This document shows, piece by piece, positions 14,498 through 26,900 of a stretch of 64,000 nt of DNA. How positions within the stretch are numbered: the stretch's first letter is position 1; each line of letters starts with the position of its first letter. The stretch spans positions 116,002-180,001 of the forward strand of contig CAMPET010000138.1 of assembly GCA_946803715.1 (NCBI GenBank). Reading direction: 5' to 3'. The translations under genes were made by a program, and so were the position numbers. Under the pieces are notes generated by a model. The model had not been told where the DNA came from, made no database searches, and was given only the letters and a program-made list of their open reading frames with translations. The DNA is from Beroe ovata (taxonomy: Eukaryota; Ctenophora; Nuda; Beroida; Beroidae).

Positions 14498-17400
14498 ATG
14501 TACGTTGATCTGACCCAGAATCCCAAATGGGTTCAGCGATGTCTGAGCTTCTTCGACAACGCTGACTCCAAAAAATCCGGTCTTCTGTACATCAACGATA
14601 TTCTTGAATGGGGAAACCTGGTCAAAGAACACTGCACTGAATCGGAGCTGGTGTTTTTCAAGAACAGGTTTGTGTGTCTACCTGCAACTCCACTCAGAGC
14701 CAGTTCAACATTCCCTCCAGTCATTATCCATCAAGTTATCGACTCAGTTATCTTGTCCTTCCCAATTATCAGTGTATGTTCCCCTCACATTAAAACATTC
14801 CCCACACACTAATACATTTCCCCACTCCTGCAGACTGCGAGAGTTCTACACTGCTCTTGGGGTTACATCCTCTGGAACGCGCAGAGAAGACTGGGCAGCT
14901 GCCGTTAACCGCTTTGCTAACGCGGAGCGAGAGAGAAGGGCCAACGGACGACGTACCATGTACGAGGATCTCTGCGATGCGTTTTTCGATATCTTCGACA
15001 AGGACAAGAACGGAGTTATCACCCTCAACGAACTCATCATGCGGATGAAAGCGTTCGGCATGCCGGAGAGTTCGGCTTACGCCTTCTTGGAGTTCGCCGA
15101 CACGAACAAGAACGGTGTTTTGGAGCGGAGCGAGATCTACGAGGCCGATTTTGAGTACTGGTTCGGTAGCATCGATCCCAAGTATGATGATCTGTATGGG
15201 GAGGTTTACAAGGGGGATGATATGGCAGGTTAGTGTCTCAAACCACCTGAAAATATTACCTGACGCACTTGATGATACTTCGAAATCTTGCACACTGCTA
15301 TATAATGTGATTGAACTATTCATAACAATGATTTCCCCGACAGATGCCGACTTTACGAAGAATGTCAAGTGGGTGAGGAGGATTCTTAGCTTTTTCGACC
15401 TGGCGGACAAGGAGGGGAAGGGCGCCATCTACCTGGATGACATCGTGAAAACATGCGACCGTCTCAAGGAATTCTGCCACCCAACTGAGCAGGAGTTCAA
15501 CCTGTACAAGCAACGGGCGGTTGAGTTTTACTCGGCACTCGGCGCCACGAGTCAGGGAACGAAGAGAGAGGACTGGCCGGCGGCCGTGAACAGATTCGCC
15601 AAGGCCGAGCGAGGACGGAAGAAGAGGGGCGAGAAGACGATGTACGAGGCACTGTCCGACTCTCTGTTTGACATCCTAGATCAAGACAAGAACAACGTGA
15701 TCACACTCAACGAGCTGAAAGTGAGGATGAACGTCTTCCGGATGCCAGAGGATGCTGCGAGAGTTTTCATGGAGTACGCCGATGTCAACAAGAACGGTGT
15801 CCTGGAGAGGAACGAAATGTACGAGGCTGATTTCAACTTCTGGTTCGGATTCGACCCTGCTCTCGACAATCTCTATGGTGATTGGTACAGGGGAGAAGAA
15901 GTGAAGGGTGAGTGTAATTTACACATGTCACGCACATTCCTCATCTCATCTGCTCAATGATCTCTACATCACTCGAGCTATCTATCTATCTCTGATGTCA
16001 TCCCATTCCCAGATTTGGACTTGCTGAACAACCCCAAGTGGGTCCAGCGGACTCTCAGCTACTTTGACAACGCCGACACCGAGAAGACCGGGGTTCTCAC
16101 CATGAGACAAGTGCTTGGGTTGTGCGATGAGCTGAAGAAGTACTGCAACCCATCCAAAACGGAACTCAAGGCGTACAGAAACGCTTCCAAGGAGTTCTAT
16201 TCGGCTCTCGGTGTGTCCAGTATGGGCACGAAGAGGGCAGATTGGCCCGCTGCTGTCGCAAGATTCGCCAATGCGGAGCACAGGAGAAAGAGGAAGGGTC
16301 AGACTACCCTCTACCAGATGCTGTCCGATGCCCTCTTCGACATCATTGACCAGGACAAGAACGGGGTGGTCACCCTGGACGAGCTGAGGGTCAGGAACAA
16401 GATATTCGGCATGGCCGAGGAGTCGGCGGTCCCGTTCATGGAGCTGGCCGACACCAACAAGAATGGTGTTCTCGAGAGGAAGGAGTTGTACGACATTGAC
16501 TTCGACTTCTGGTTCGGTGTGCCTGATGAGAAACTGGACAACCTCTACGGGGAGATGTACAGAGGAGAGACTTTCAAGGGTAAGTTGCTCCTCATTCCTC
16601 CACATTCTGCCTCATCCCATTGTATTTCACCTGAAATTTTGAACAGCTCTCCCTGCCCTCCTTCCATAACCTCATATTTTGTCTCCCTTCGCAGAGATTG
16701 ATTTGCTGAGTTGTCCCAAGTGGGTACAAAGGACCCTCATGTTCTTTGACCACGCTGACAAGAACAAGACGGGCGTTGTCACCCTCCCTCAACTCATGGA
16801 GCCTGCTGAAATGCTCAAACAGGCTTGCAGACCGACTGAGAAAGAGCTGGAACTCTACAAGGATAGGTTGGTTGAGTTCTGGGCTTACATGGGAATCACA
16901 ACAACTGGCACCCGGAGGGAGGATTGGCCGGCTGTCATTGCCCGCTTTGCGGACAGTGAGCGACACAAGAGAAGGACCGGGCAGACAACTATGTACGAGA
17001 TGGTGTCAAACGCTCTCTTCGACATCGTTGACAAGGACAAGAACGGTGTCATCACGATTGAGGAGTTGAAACTGAGGATGAAGGCGTTTAGTATGCCGGA
17101 GGAGGCAGCTTATGACTTTATGGAGTTCAGTGATACCGATAAGAGTGGGAGCTTATCGAGACAGGAGTTCTATGAGACGGACTTCAACTTCTGGTTCGGA
17201 TCTATCGACCCTGCCCTTGACCAGCTCTACGGAAAGTGGTACAACGGGACTCAGAATGAAGGTGGGAGTCTATTCGATCAAAATTCTCACGTTTTCCCCA
17301 TGACATCGCTTTACTATTTAACTTTGCTACTGATCCACCCATGACTCTCTAAAATCTCACATGCAAATATTTTCCAGATATTGACCTCACCCAGAACCCG

Positions 17401-18625
17401 AAGTGGGTTAACCGAGTGTACAGCTACTTCGACCATCTGGACGTTAACAAGACCGGGGTGATGAAGATGAGTGATCACCTCGGGCTGATCAAGGAGCTGG
17501 AACGCTGTAACCCCACCAGAGCCGAACTGGAGCGATACACCACCGCCATGATTGATTTCTACCTCAGTCTGGGCGTGACGTATGAGGGAACAAAGAGAGA
17601 GGACATGCCCGCTCTTGTCAACAAGTTCGCCCGAGAGGAACGGGCTCGGAAAAACCGTGGAGAGGTGACACTCTACCAGAAGATGTCCGATGCTCTCTTT
17701 GACATCCTGGACTCAGACAAGAATGGCATCGTCACCATGAACGAGCTGGTTGTCCGGATGAAGGCATTCGGGATGCCCGAGAGAGCAGCACAGGCATTCA
17801 TGGACTTCGCCGATACAAACCACAACGGTGTTCTGGAGAGGAACGAGATGTATGAAGCTGATTTCAACTTCTGGTTCGGGAACATCGATGATGCGTTCGA
17901 TGAACTCTACGGTGATGTCTACCGAGGCGTTGAATTGGAAGGTAACCACCTCATTCAACACTTCGTTCTGTCTTGTATAGAAATCTGGATTTTTCTAAAT
18001 TGAAACTACAATTTCTTTGAATTCGATTCCCAAGTTCTCAATCCCAACGGGGTCTCAACATGCAATATTCTCAGATAACGACCTGACAAAGAACCCAAGA
18101 TGGGTGAAGAGGATAAACACATACTTCGACATGAATGATCACGAGAAGAAAGGAATCATCACCTTGGATGATATCTTGAAGTCTGCTGCTCTCCTCAAAG
18201 AAGTAGCCAACCCAACAGACTACGAGTTTCAGACATACGAAGACCGCATGATCGAGTTCTACTCGGCTATGGGGTACACAAGTGGAGGTCTAAGGAGAGA
18301 AGACGCCCCAGCGTCGATCAACAGATTCGCCCAAGCTGAACGGGAAAGGAAGAAGAAAGGACAAGTGACGCTCCATCAGACACTCTCTGACGCTCTCTTT
18401 GACATCTTGGACCAGGATAAGAACAATGTCATCACGATGAACGAGCTGGAGGTCAGGATGAAGGCCTTCGGGATGCCCGTGAGTGCCGCTCGACATTTCA
18501 TGAATTTTGCTGACACCAACCGAAACGGAGTGCTGGAACGGAGTGAAATGTATGAGTTTGATTTTAACTTTTGGTTCGGAACCGTTGACGCTGCCTATGA
18601 CACTCTATACGGCGGACTTTTCTGA
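14498..18625 (+). CDS. Six-module calcium-photoprotein-like polyprotein A
   Basis: Exons 14498-14667 plus 14834-15228 (module 1), then one exon per module: 15344-15907, 16013-16579, 16695-17261, 17378-17941 and 18075-18625. All inter-module introns are phase 1. The summed 3378 bp give 1125 residues. Each module (about 188 aa) has the calcium-photoprotein layout: NPKWV start, EF-hand 1 loop (degenerate in several, e.g. DSKKSGLLYIND), a degenerate second hand around GTRREDWPAAVNRFA, canonical hands 3 (DKDKNGVITLNE) and 4 (DTNKNGVLERSE), then DFNFWFG and LYG. REDW, AERERK and MKAFGMPEEAA recall ctenophore photoproteins; NPKW, FWF and the terminal LYGG recall aequorin. The aequorin His169 position is Asp. 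No signal peptide is seen. Calcium binding is very likely; light emission is unproven. The alternative is a sarcoplasmic-type calcium buffer. Confidence 0.9.
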
Positions 18626-21600
18626 GAGGGTACCGATACGCTGGTCGGTTGAATGAACTATAATCATTAATGAGATAAGAGTGCCGTGAATTTTTGTTTT
18701 CAGTTTTCAGTTTTGAGATGAGTCCATAGCGGTATAAACAAGTTTTTCCATGTATGTCAGCAACATTTTAATTGTAAATATACGAATGATAAAATTTTGA
18801 ATTGATTGGCTTGAATCATTGCTTCATCCTGATAATACCTGTTTTTGATGCATTTTACCTTTGTTTATTATAACTCTGTTTACACCACCACTTACCAATT
18901 CCATCCCCCAGCTTTAGCCAAAACATGTCTCTTGACCTGAGTCAGAACCCAAGGTGGGTACAGCGGACCCTCAACTTCTTCGACTTTGCGGACAAGAACA
19001 ACAACGGGTACCTGGAGATTGAAGAGGTTATCGGGTGGGCCAATGTCCTCAAGCAGTACTGCCGTCCCACTGAGGAGGAATTCAACAACTTCCGGGACCG
19101 ATTGCGGGAGTTCTACACTGCTCTCGGTGTGACAAGCTCCGGGACTTACCGTGAGGATTGGCCCCGTGCCGTGAGCCGATTTGCCGATGCCGAGCGGGAG
19201 AGGAAGAGGAAGGGGCAGAGGACCATGTACCAGGAAATGTCCGATGCTCTGTTTGACATCCTGGATCGGGATAAGAACGGAGTAGTTACCCTGGATGAGC
19301 TCGAGATCAGAATGATGGCGTATGGGATGCCCAAGGAGTCGGCAAAGGAGTTCATGAAGCTCGCCGATACAAAGAAGAAGGGGGTTTTGGGACGTCAGGA
19401 GTTGTACGATGTGGACTTTGACTTCTGGTTTGGAGATATGGACCCTAAACTCGATGCGCTGTATGGAGATGTGTACAGAGGGGATGATTTGTCTCGTGAG
19501 TATAATTACACAGTTTAGTCTCTCGTGTTGCCCATCTTACCATCTCCTTTTTCATCGATAATAAGTCAAGCAGATAACACTCGTAAAATACCTCATTCTA
19601 ACATAAATCTCTCCCACGCCCAGACATCGATTTGACCAAGAACTCCAAGTGGGTGAAAAGGGTACTCTCTTTCTTCGACTACGCTGATTTCAACCAGAAC
19701 GGAGTCCTAGAGCTGGACGAAGTTGTGGCAGCAGCTGACATCCTGCGAGACCTGTGCCATCCCACTGACGCGGAGTTTGATCGGTACAAAATGAAGTTGA
19801 GGGAGTTCTACTCCTGTCTTGGCATGACAAGCAAGGGAGTGAGGAGAGCTGACTGGCCCGCTGCTGTCAACAGATTCGCAACATCGGAGAGGGAACGGGA
19901 GAGGAAGGGACAGGTAACCCAGTACCAGATGGTGTCTGATGCCCTCTTCGACATCATCGACCAGGACAAGAATGGAGTTATCACCATTGACGAGCTTAGG
20001 ATCAGGAACAGGGCTTTCGGGTTCCCTGAGGAGGCTGCTAAGACCATCATGGACTATGCTGATTCCAACCGGAATGGAGTGCTGGAGAGAGAGGAGCTGT
20101 ACAAGATCGACTTCAAGTTCTGGTTCTGTGATATCGACCCTCGGCTAGACCTCCTGTACGGAGATTGGTTCAGTGGTGTCGACAAGAAAAGTGAGTATAT
20201 CTGACAGTCATCTGACAGTCATCTCAAATATAAACTTCTCTCTAATGGCTCACATCTTCTCTTGAACTGCCACACTCATTACCCATGCTTTCTTTCCTCA
20301 GCTGTTGACCTTACCAAGAACCCTAAATGGGTGAGAAGAACGCTCAACTACTTTGATCTGGTGGACACCAACAAAAACGGTGTTCTGGAGCTGGAAGAGA
20401 TTGTCAATCTGGCGGACGGGTTGCTGGAACACTGCAACCCGACGTATGAAGAGATAGAGAACTATAAGAAGCTGTGCAGAGAGTTCTTCGCTGGTCTCGG
20501 CGTGACAAGCAATGGAGTACGGCGGGAAGACTGGCCTGCATCTGTGAGCAAGTTTGCAGCGTCTGAGTGGGAGAGGAAGAACAGAGGACAGGTAACCCAG
20601 TACCAGAGGCTGTCTGATGCCCTCTTCGACATCATCGACCAGGACAAGAATGGAGTTGTCACCATTGACGAGCTGAGGATCAGGAACAGGGCTTTCGGGT
20701 TCCCTGAGGAGGCTGCTCAGCCGTTCCTCGAGCTGGCCGATACAAACAGGAATGGGGTTCTTGAACGGGAGGAGTTGTACGAGATCGACTTCAACTTCTG
20801 GTTTGGCACTAATGTTGATAAGTTGGATACTCTATATGGGGATTGCTACAGAGGACAGCGGTATAAAGGTGAGACTAGGGTCTGTCGGAACTCAAATCAT
20901 CACAATCACATTCTTCAAATTCAATGAAATTCCATTATCAAGATACGAAGATTATATTTATAACATTTTCATCGTCCCTCAGAGAAGGACCTCACCAAGA
21001 ATGAAATGTGGGTTAAGAGAGTCCTTGCTTTCTTCGACTACACCGATATCTCCAAATCCGGTGTTTTGAAACTGGAGGATGCTGTCAACGGATCAGTGGA
21101 AACAGTGAAAAACTTGTGTCACCCGAGCAAGTTGGAACTGAAGAGGTACAAGAATCTGCTCCGGGAATTCTACTCTGCTCTCGGGATGACTAGTGAGGGC
21201 ACACGCCGGGAAGACTGGCCCGCGGCTGTCAACCGGTTCGCGGCACAGGAACGGGCAAGGAAAAACAACGGCGAGAAAATGATGGTGGATGAAACATCCG
21301 ATGCTCTCTTCGACATTCTTGACACCGACAAAAATAACGTGATCACCATGGATGAGCTGAAGATCAGGATGAAGGCGTACGGCATGCCGGAGGAAGCCGC
21401 CGTGCCGTTCATGGCGTTGGCCGACACGAACAAGAACGGTGTTCTCGAGAGGAGGGAGATGTACGATATCGATTTCCGGTTCTGGTTTGGGGATGTTGAT
21501 GCTGATCTTGATGATCTCTACGGTGATTGGTTCAAAGGAGGGGACAAGGAAGGTGAGACTATCTACGATTCGCGTTCAAATGATGCCAATTTTGATCTGT

Positions 21601-23057
21601 TAAAGTCAATCTTACTCTATGATATGATCCACTCAATCAAAGACCAATGATTCATTGATCTTTGATTCAGTGGATCATGTCAGAGATCATTTCTCTCACC
21701 ACATACTTTGTCCCTCAGACCGTACCCTGCTCAACAACGAGAAATGGGTGAACAGAGTGCTGTCATTCTTCGATTATGCGGATCGGAACGGCAATGGAGT
21801 CCTCGAGATAGAGGAGGTCATGGGGCTGACAGATAAGCTGTCCAGCATTATACACTTTGTGCCGAAGGAAGTTGAGGAGTACAAGAAACGCCTCCGGGAG
21901 TTTTACTCTGCTATGGGATTGACCAGTTTTGGGATCAGGAGATCAGATTGGCCTGCTGCCGTTAACAGGTGAGATACTAGTGCAAAATGTGGAGAATAAT
22001 TAGTTCTCCGCATTCTGGTTTACTTAGAGTTTGAGGGCCATTTTAAATTATGACCATTTATATCGGAGGATTAAAGGACCATTCAGAATTAGTGGAATAA
22101 TTGACTTCTCAAAAAATCATTTAGAGTAACAATTGGGGTCATGACAAACATAATTACCACAGATTTGCGGCTGCAGAGAGAGCAAGAAAAGCGCGGGGAG
22201 ACATGACCATGTACCGAATGGTATCCGATGCTCTCTTCGACATCATCGACCAGGACAAGAACGGGGTGGTGTCAATGCAGGAGCTCATAATCCGGATGAA
22301 AGCGTTCGGTTTCCCCGAGGAATCGGCCATCACGTTCATGCAGTTTGCCGATACAAACCGGAACGGAGTGCTAGAACGAGAAGAGATGTACGAGGCAGAT
22401 TTCAACTTTTGGTTCGGTATGGTGTCCGATGATGTGGATAACCTGTACGGAGACCACTTCCGGGGATATTCCTATTGTGGTGGGTATCTTTCCTATTTTA
22501 GTCCTAATTATGATGATCAGGCTCATGCGAGTCCTAATATTATGACATTGACAGAGACAAATACTATAAATAGATTTAATCTCTTGTGACTCAATGACTC
22601 ATCATGTGTGATTCATTAAGAAAAACAGACTAATATTTTTGCTCTTTTCAGAGGAGGACCTGACCAAGAACCCGGTGAGAGTGAAGCGTATCCTCAACTA
22701 CTTCGACTTCAACGACAAGGCTAAGAAGGGTGTGATCACCCTAGGCGATATCATGAAACAAGCGGACAGGTTGGAGAAACTCTGCAACCCCAGACCAGAG
22801 GAATTGCAGAGGTTGAAGGACCGCATGATCGAGTTCTACTCGGCTATGGGGTACACAAGTGGAGGTCTAAGGAGAGAGGACGCCCCAGCGGCTATCAACA
22901 GATTTGCCCAAGCTGAACGAGAAAGGAAGAAGAAAGGACAAGTGACGCTCCATCAGACACTCTCTGACGCTCTCTTTGACATCCTGGACCAGGATAAGAA
23001 CAATGTCATCACGATGAACGAGTTGAAAGTGAGGATGCAAGCCTTCGGGATGCCTGT
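18242..23057 (+). repeat. Near-identical segments shared by the last modules of genes A and B
   Basis: Bases 18242-18480 (module A6) and 22819-23057 (module B6) differ at about 13 of 239 positions by eye, while most modules share far less. A second patch links B2 (about 19909-20040) with B3 (about 20587-20718) at only a few differences. The coordinates given span both members of the A6/B6 pair. Confidence 0.85.
18626..18924 (+). other. Short spacer between photoprotein-like genes A and B
   Basis: This 299-bp spacer must contain the 3' end of gene A and the promoter of gene B. A polyadenylation-like AATGATAAAATTTTG lies near 18783. No other element was recognised. The small gap allows either separate transcripts or a read-through transcript. 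Confidence 0.5.
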
Positions 23058-23202
23058 GGAGGCAGCCAGGCCCTTCATGGAATTCGCTGACACCAACAAA
23101 AACGGTGTCCTTGAGAGACGCGAGATGTACGAAGTTGATTTCAATTTCTGGTTTGGAAACGTTGATTCCAAATATGATTCTTTGTACGGAGGAATTTTCT
23201 GA
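18925..23202 (+). CDS. Six-module calcium-photoprotein-like polyprotein B
   Basis: This tandem paralogue starts 299 bp after gene A. Exons are 18925-19495, 19624-20190, 20302-20868, 20983-21552, 21719-21968 plus 22163-22479 (module 5, split at a phase-2 intron), and 22652-23202. They total 3393 bp, or 1130 residues. Module borders are again phase 1. EF-hand 1 is more canonical than in A (for example DFNQNGVLELDE, DTNKNGVLELEE), and hands 3 and 4 are canonical in nearly all modules (hand 4 of module 1 is DTKKKGVLGRQE). If three hands per module work, up to about 18 calcium sites per chain are possible. FWF is kept in all six modules. The last module carries NPVR in place of NPKW and REDAP in place of REDWP, and ends LYGGIF at the stop, mirroring LYGGLF in gene A. 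The shared design indicates duplication of a whole six-module gene. Confidence 0.9.
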
Positions 23203-23953
23203 GGGTTTTAAAGAGGAACACCATGAACTTTTTGTATATAGTTGAACGAGTTTTAAGCATCATTTTTACATTTGGAATTAAGATGGATTGAACTTTTACT
23301 TATAGTCGGATTTGAGATTGTTTTGATATTTTTGACATGTAGGATGCACCTTTTTTATGCTAACCGATTTAATGTTATTGAAGTAATGAAAACCTGAACC
23401 TCGAGTTTCTGATTTTGATGATTTTCTACTCTGTTTTTATTTTGATTTTTAAACCTCGATTGTAACATTGCAATTCCCCTCATTTGTAATTTCATTTTCA
23501 GATTTTTTCAGTAAGGATTTATAAAACTTTCTTTTGATTTTAATTTCATTTAAATAACATCAAGAAAAGGACGTGGAATTGCGAGTTCTGAAGTGTGAGT
23601 CACCGACGAAAATGTATCCAAGTGCGCTCTGTTCTGTGTAATTCAAAATGATCGAAAATAAACCTCAAATTCAAAACTCGCAATTCCATCGTGTCAGCCG
23701 TGATATCGGACAATAAAAATCAGATGATTTAGGTTTTGAATGATGATATCGACAAATATTCCAGACTCGTTTTGTTTTCAAATCATATTCATTTTGTTTT
23801 TAATTCACGTAATAAGCATTCCCTCAATAAAAAGTCTATTACTGCTACACCTAATTCTAATTAAAAAAGAAATCCAAAGGGACACCATAAAAACTCTAAG
23901 CACTTTAATTCAGCCCAAATGCAGAATGGCTGTATATAGTAGGATCATAAGCG
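23203..23953. other. Convergent 3' region between gene B and the antiporter gene
   Basis: AT-rich 3' flanking sequence contains AATAAA-type signals near 23657 and 23713 on the plus strand. Nothing coding is supported. The two genes converge here. Confidence 0.5.
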
Positions 23954-26900
23954 TTATATAAGAAGCGAAGTTCTTTCATCAATCGGGTTTATATTCAAGT
24001 ATCGCATTATCTTCCGTCTCAAGGAGGGATCGTCACCCTTAGGGCCAACTTTCCTGCCCCACCATCCAAACAAAAACGCAACAAACAGAAGCACGATGAT
24101 GTAAGAAGCGTAGAAGGGATATACATTCGTGCCAAATGCAATTCCAACTAGCAGGTCCCCAAAAAGGATGGTCAACGCAGCAAGAGGGAGACAGAATGAC
24201 GTCATGACTTTGAGATGGTCTACCATAGGACACTCTGAAAGTGAAATAAATATGGTTACAGTTACAGCCAAAGCTGGGGTCTCAATCTCGTGGGACTCAT
24301 GCATCATGGGATCACTATGACTAAGGGCTAAGAAAATGAAAAGTTCTGCAGGACGTGCAAAGAGCCCATAGAAAAGTGGATTTCATGTTTCACCTGTAAA
24401 GAGCACCCCGGCAATGGTAGTATCAGCAATGGGAGAACATAGGTTCCCAAAGACAGAGCTACTGAGTGCCGCGGCCACTGTTCTCAGGTATATCTCCTCG
24501 CTGTCTGTCAGATTAACTACAACTGGAACAACCAGTGGGAATAGGATACCTGGGGTCATTGTGTAGAATCACTATCAGAGAGCTTGAAAAACGAGAGGAA
24601 TTGGTTTCCTTGATACCTTTAATGTTAAGTGTTAATCCGAATCGAATTTAAAACTAGTTGATCCAGATGACGATTGAATTAATGGGGTCATTCATAATTC
24701 ATGTTTTATACAATGCTTACCTTGGGTTCCAAGAGCGGAACCACTGGCGTATGACATGGCATACCCGATGATACAAACCAAGGACGGGAAGAATTCAACT
24801 CGCATGCCCTCTCCTAACGCTGAAAATAATATCATTGGGTTAATGGAATAACAATTCAACTTCTATGCGAAAGTAGTAGCTGAGGACTAGTACCTAGCTT
24901 TTCCCTCAGTCTTACATCATGACAGCCAAATTGTGGGGTACAACTACAAATTAACACTTACCCAAGGCCACATCACTTACCGACTTACCCCATTCTTAAA
25001 CGCCGGTACGCCATGTCACTTACCCAGTGCTATGTACTCAGAGGTATGGATATCGTTCATGGCCTCACCCAAAGACCACGCCAGTATGAGTATCATATTT
25101 GGTTCTGACATACTCTTTACTCCCTCCACAAAGTACTTCATACACTGTGCCAGCCCCATGATCTTCTGAGCCGGTATCAATACCTGAGTACAACAATTAA
25201 CGAGCACTGCAAGGTCGTTTTGAATCAAACTTCCTTCTATTACTTTGTGGAAGTGGAATGAAGGTGGGCAAAAACAGTCTCGGCCAGTGCAGGAGACACT
25301 TACCAGAGACAACAGAAAAGAGACAGCAGTTCCAATAACAAGACAGTTGATAGAATTGCAGTGACTCGCACAGTTGAGGAATGTCATAGGAATGTCTACT
25401 CCTGACTCTACAATCGCTTCCTTGCCTGCAGAGATCAGAGTTGGAAAGTGTGTCATCAGAGTGGTGTCAACGTTATGGAGTGGTGTCAGTGCAATGTCGC
25501 GATGGACTGTTGTCGCAGTGATGTGAAGCGGTGTCAGCGCTATACAATGGACTGGCGTCAGTGACACGTGGAATGGTGTCAACTTTATAGAAAGTGGTGT
25601 CAAGATGATCACTTGATTTACCATCGTAGTACATTCTGAGAAGGGAAACGCCCACCAATACCATCAGGGGGATAATGGCATTGAACCATCTCTCCTTCAC
25701 CTCTTTCCTTCCATCCTCCACCTTCTCATCCAATTCATCCGCCCCGATCGAGCTGGCAATATCAGATGTTTCCTCTTCTTTCTTTGCTTTGCTCCTCGCT
25801 GCTTCTATTTCGTATGATATCATGGGAGCTGAGGAGGGGATTTTTGTTTTATTGGACCAAAACCAGGGTAGATCTACAATTCTCTGAAATTGAATGATCT
25901 CATCGTGCTTGATGATATCATTATCATAGTTTCGCCGTGTTGAATTAATTTAAAGTTTTGTAGAGTTCTTATACTTGGCAACATACCAACTTCTCTGTTG
26001 ATGAAGACGTATAAGATGACGGAGAAGAGGGCTGTGAGGACGAAGAACCGATAAGGTATCGATCGGATCAGGTATGAAAATCCCGAGACCTGCATCCCGC
26101 TCAACTTGAACGCTGACTCGATGTAACCAATCTGAATACGCGGACAGTTCATGGATATGAAGATCGTGTTCATGAATACCGGATTGAAATTGGAATCGTA
26201 GAGTAGACAGAATAACTGAGTCGTAGAATAAATGAAAAAGTGTCGTTAAACTTAACCAGGAACATTTATGGCGACTGATTGATAACCCCGTGTTGTTAGT
26301 TAACAACACCTCTCCTCAACCGGGCGTACCTGTATTCCAGCCCAGCTGGAAAGCGGGCAGAGACTCGCCACAATGACTGCCATCATGTGCACGATAAATG
26401 AGAACTTCTGTTTGCTGAGTCCTAGAGTGGTAACCATGGTACCCAGACTCCGGCCACAGATCATGATGCCTGGTGGAGGGAATGGCGTTGGGTAAGGGGA
26501 GCGGGGCGAAATGGGGTGGGCAGGGGGTGAGGGTGTGAGGGAGCGTTCAACATGATCCTTATGGGGGGACTGAGGGGGGGGAAGTGGACGTGAGTTTATC
26601 CGTCGATTTGTGCCAATCACAAACAGGAATATGCACGACACAGATAAATCACGCACACATAATCACACACAAGCAAAAAAAAGCGTCACAAATCAGTAAT
26701 CACCCGGTGTTGTACAATGTACCTGCGAAATCATCGAAAAAGTAGAACATTGGGAGTATCATAGCAACGATTGCAGCGTGCTGCGGGGACCGGGCAACTT
26801 TGGCAATGTGCCGAGTTAGGTCATTGGCACCTCCTGATTGGTCCGCTATTTCTATTACTCCACCAATCATTGCCACGAACATCACAACCCCTGCCTTAGG

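Noticed and set aside
14790-15428. Long minus-strand frames opposite the photoprotein-like exons (also at 15982-16605 and elsewhere)
   Set aside because: They are antisense shadows of constrained exons; similar shadows recur opposite most modules because the codon pattern repeats.
14498-23202. Interpretation of the EF-hand array as calmodulin-like or troponin-like genes
   Set aside because: Module length of about 188 aa, the degenerate second hand with REDWP, and the FWFG...LYG end fit the photoprotein group far better than four-hand calmodulins.
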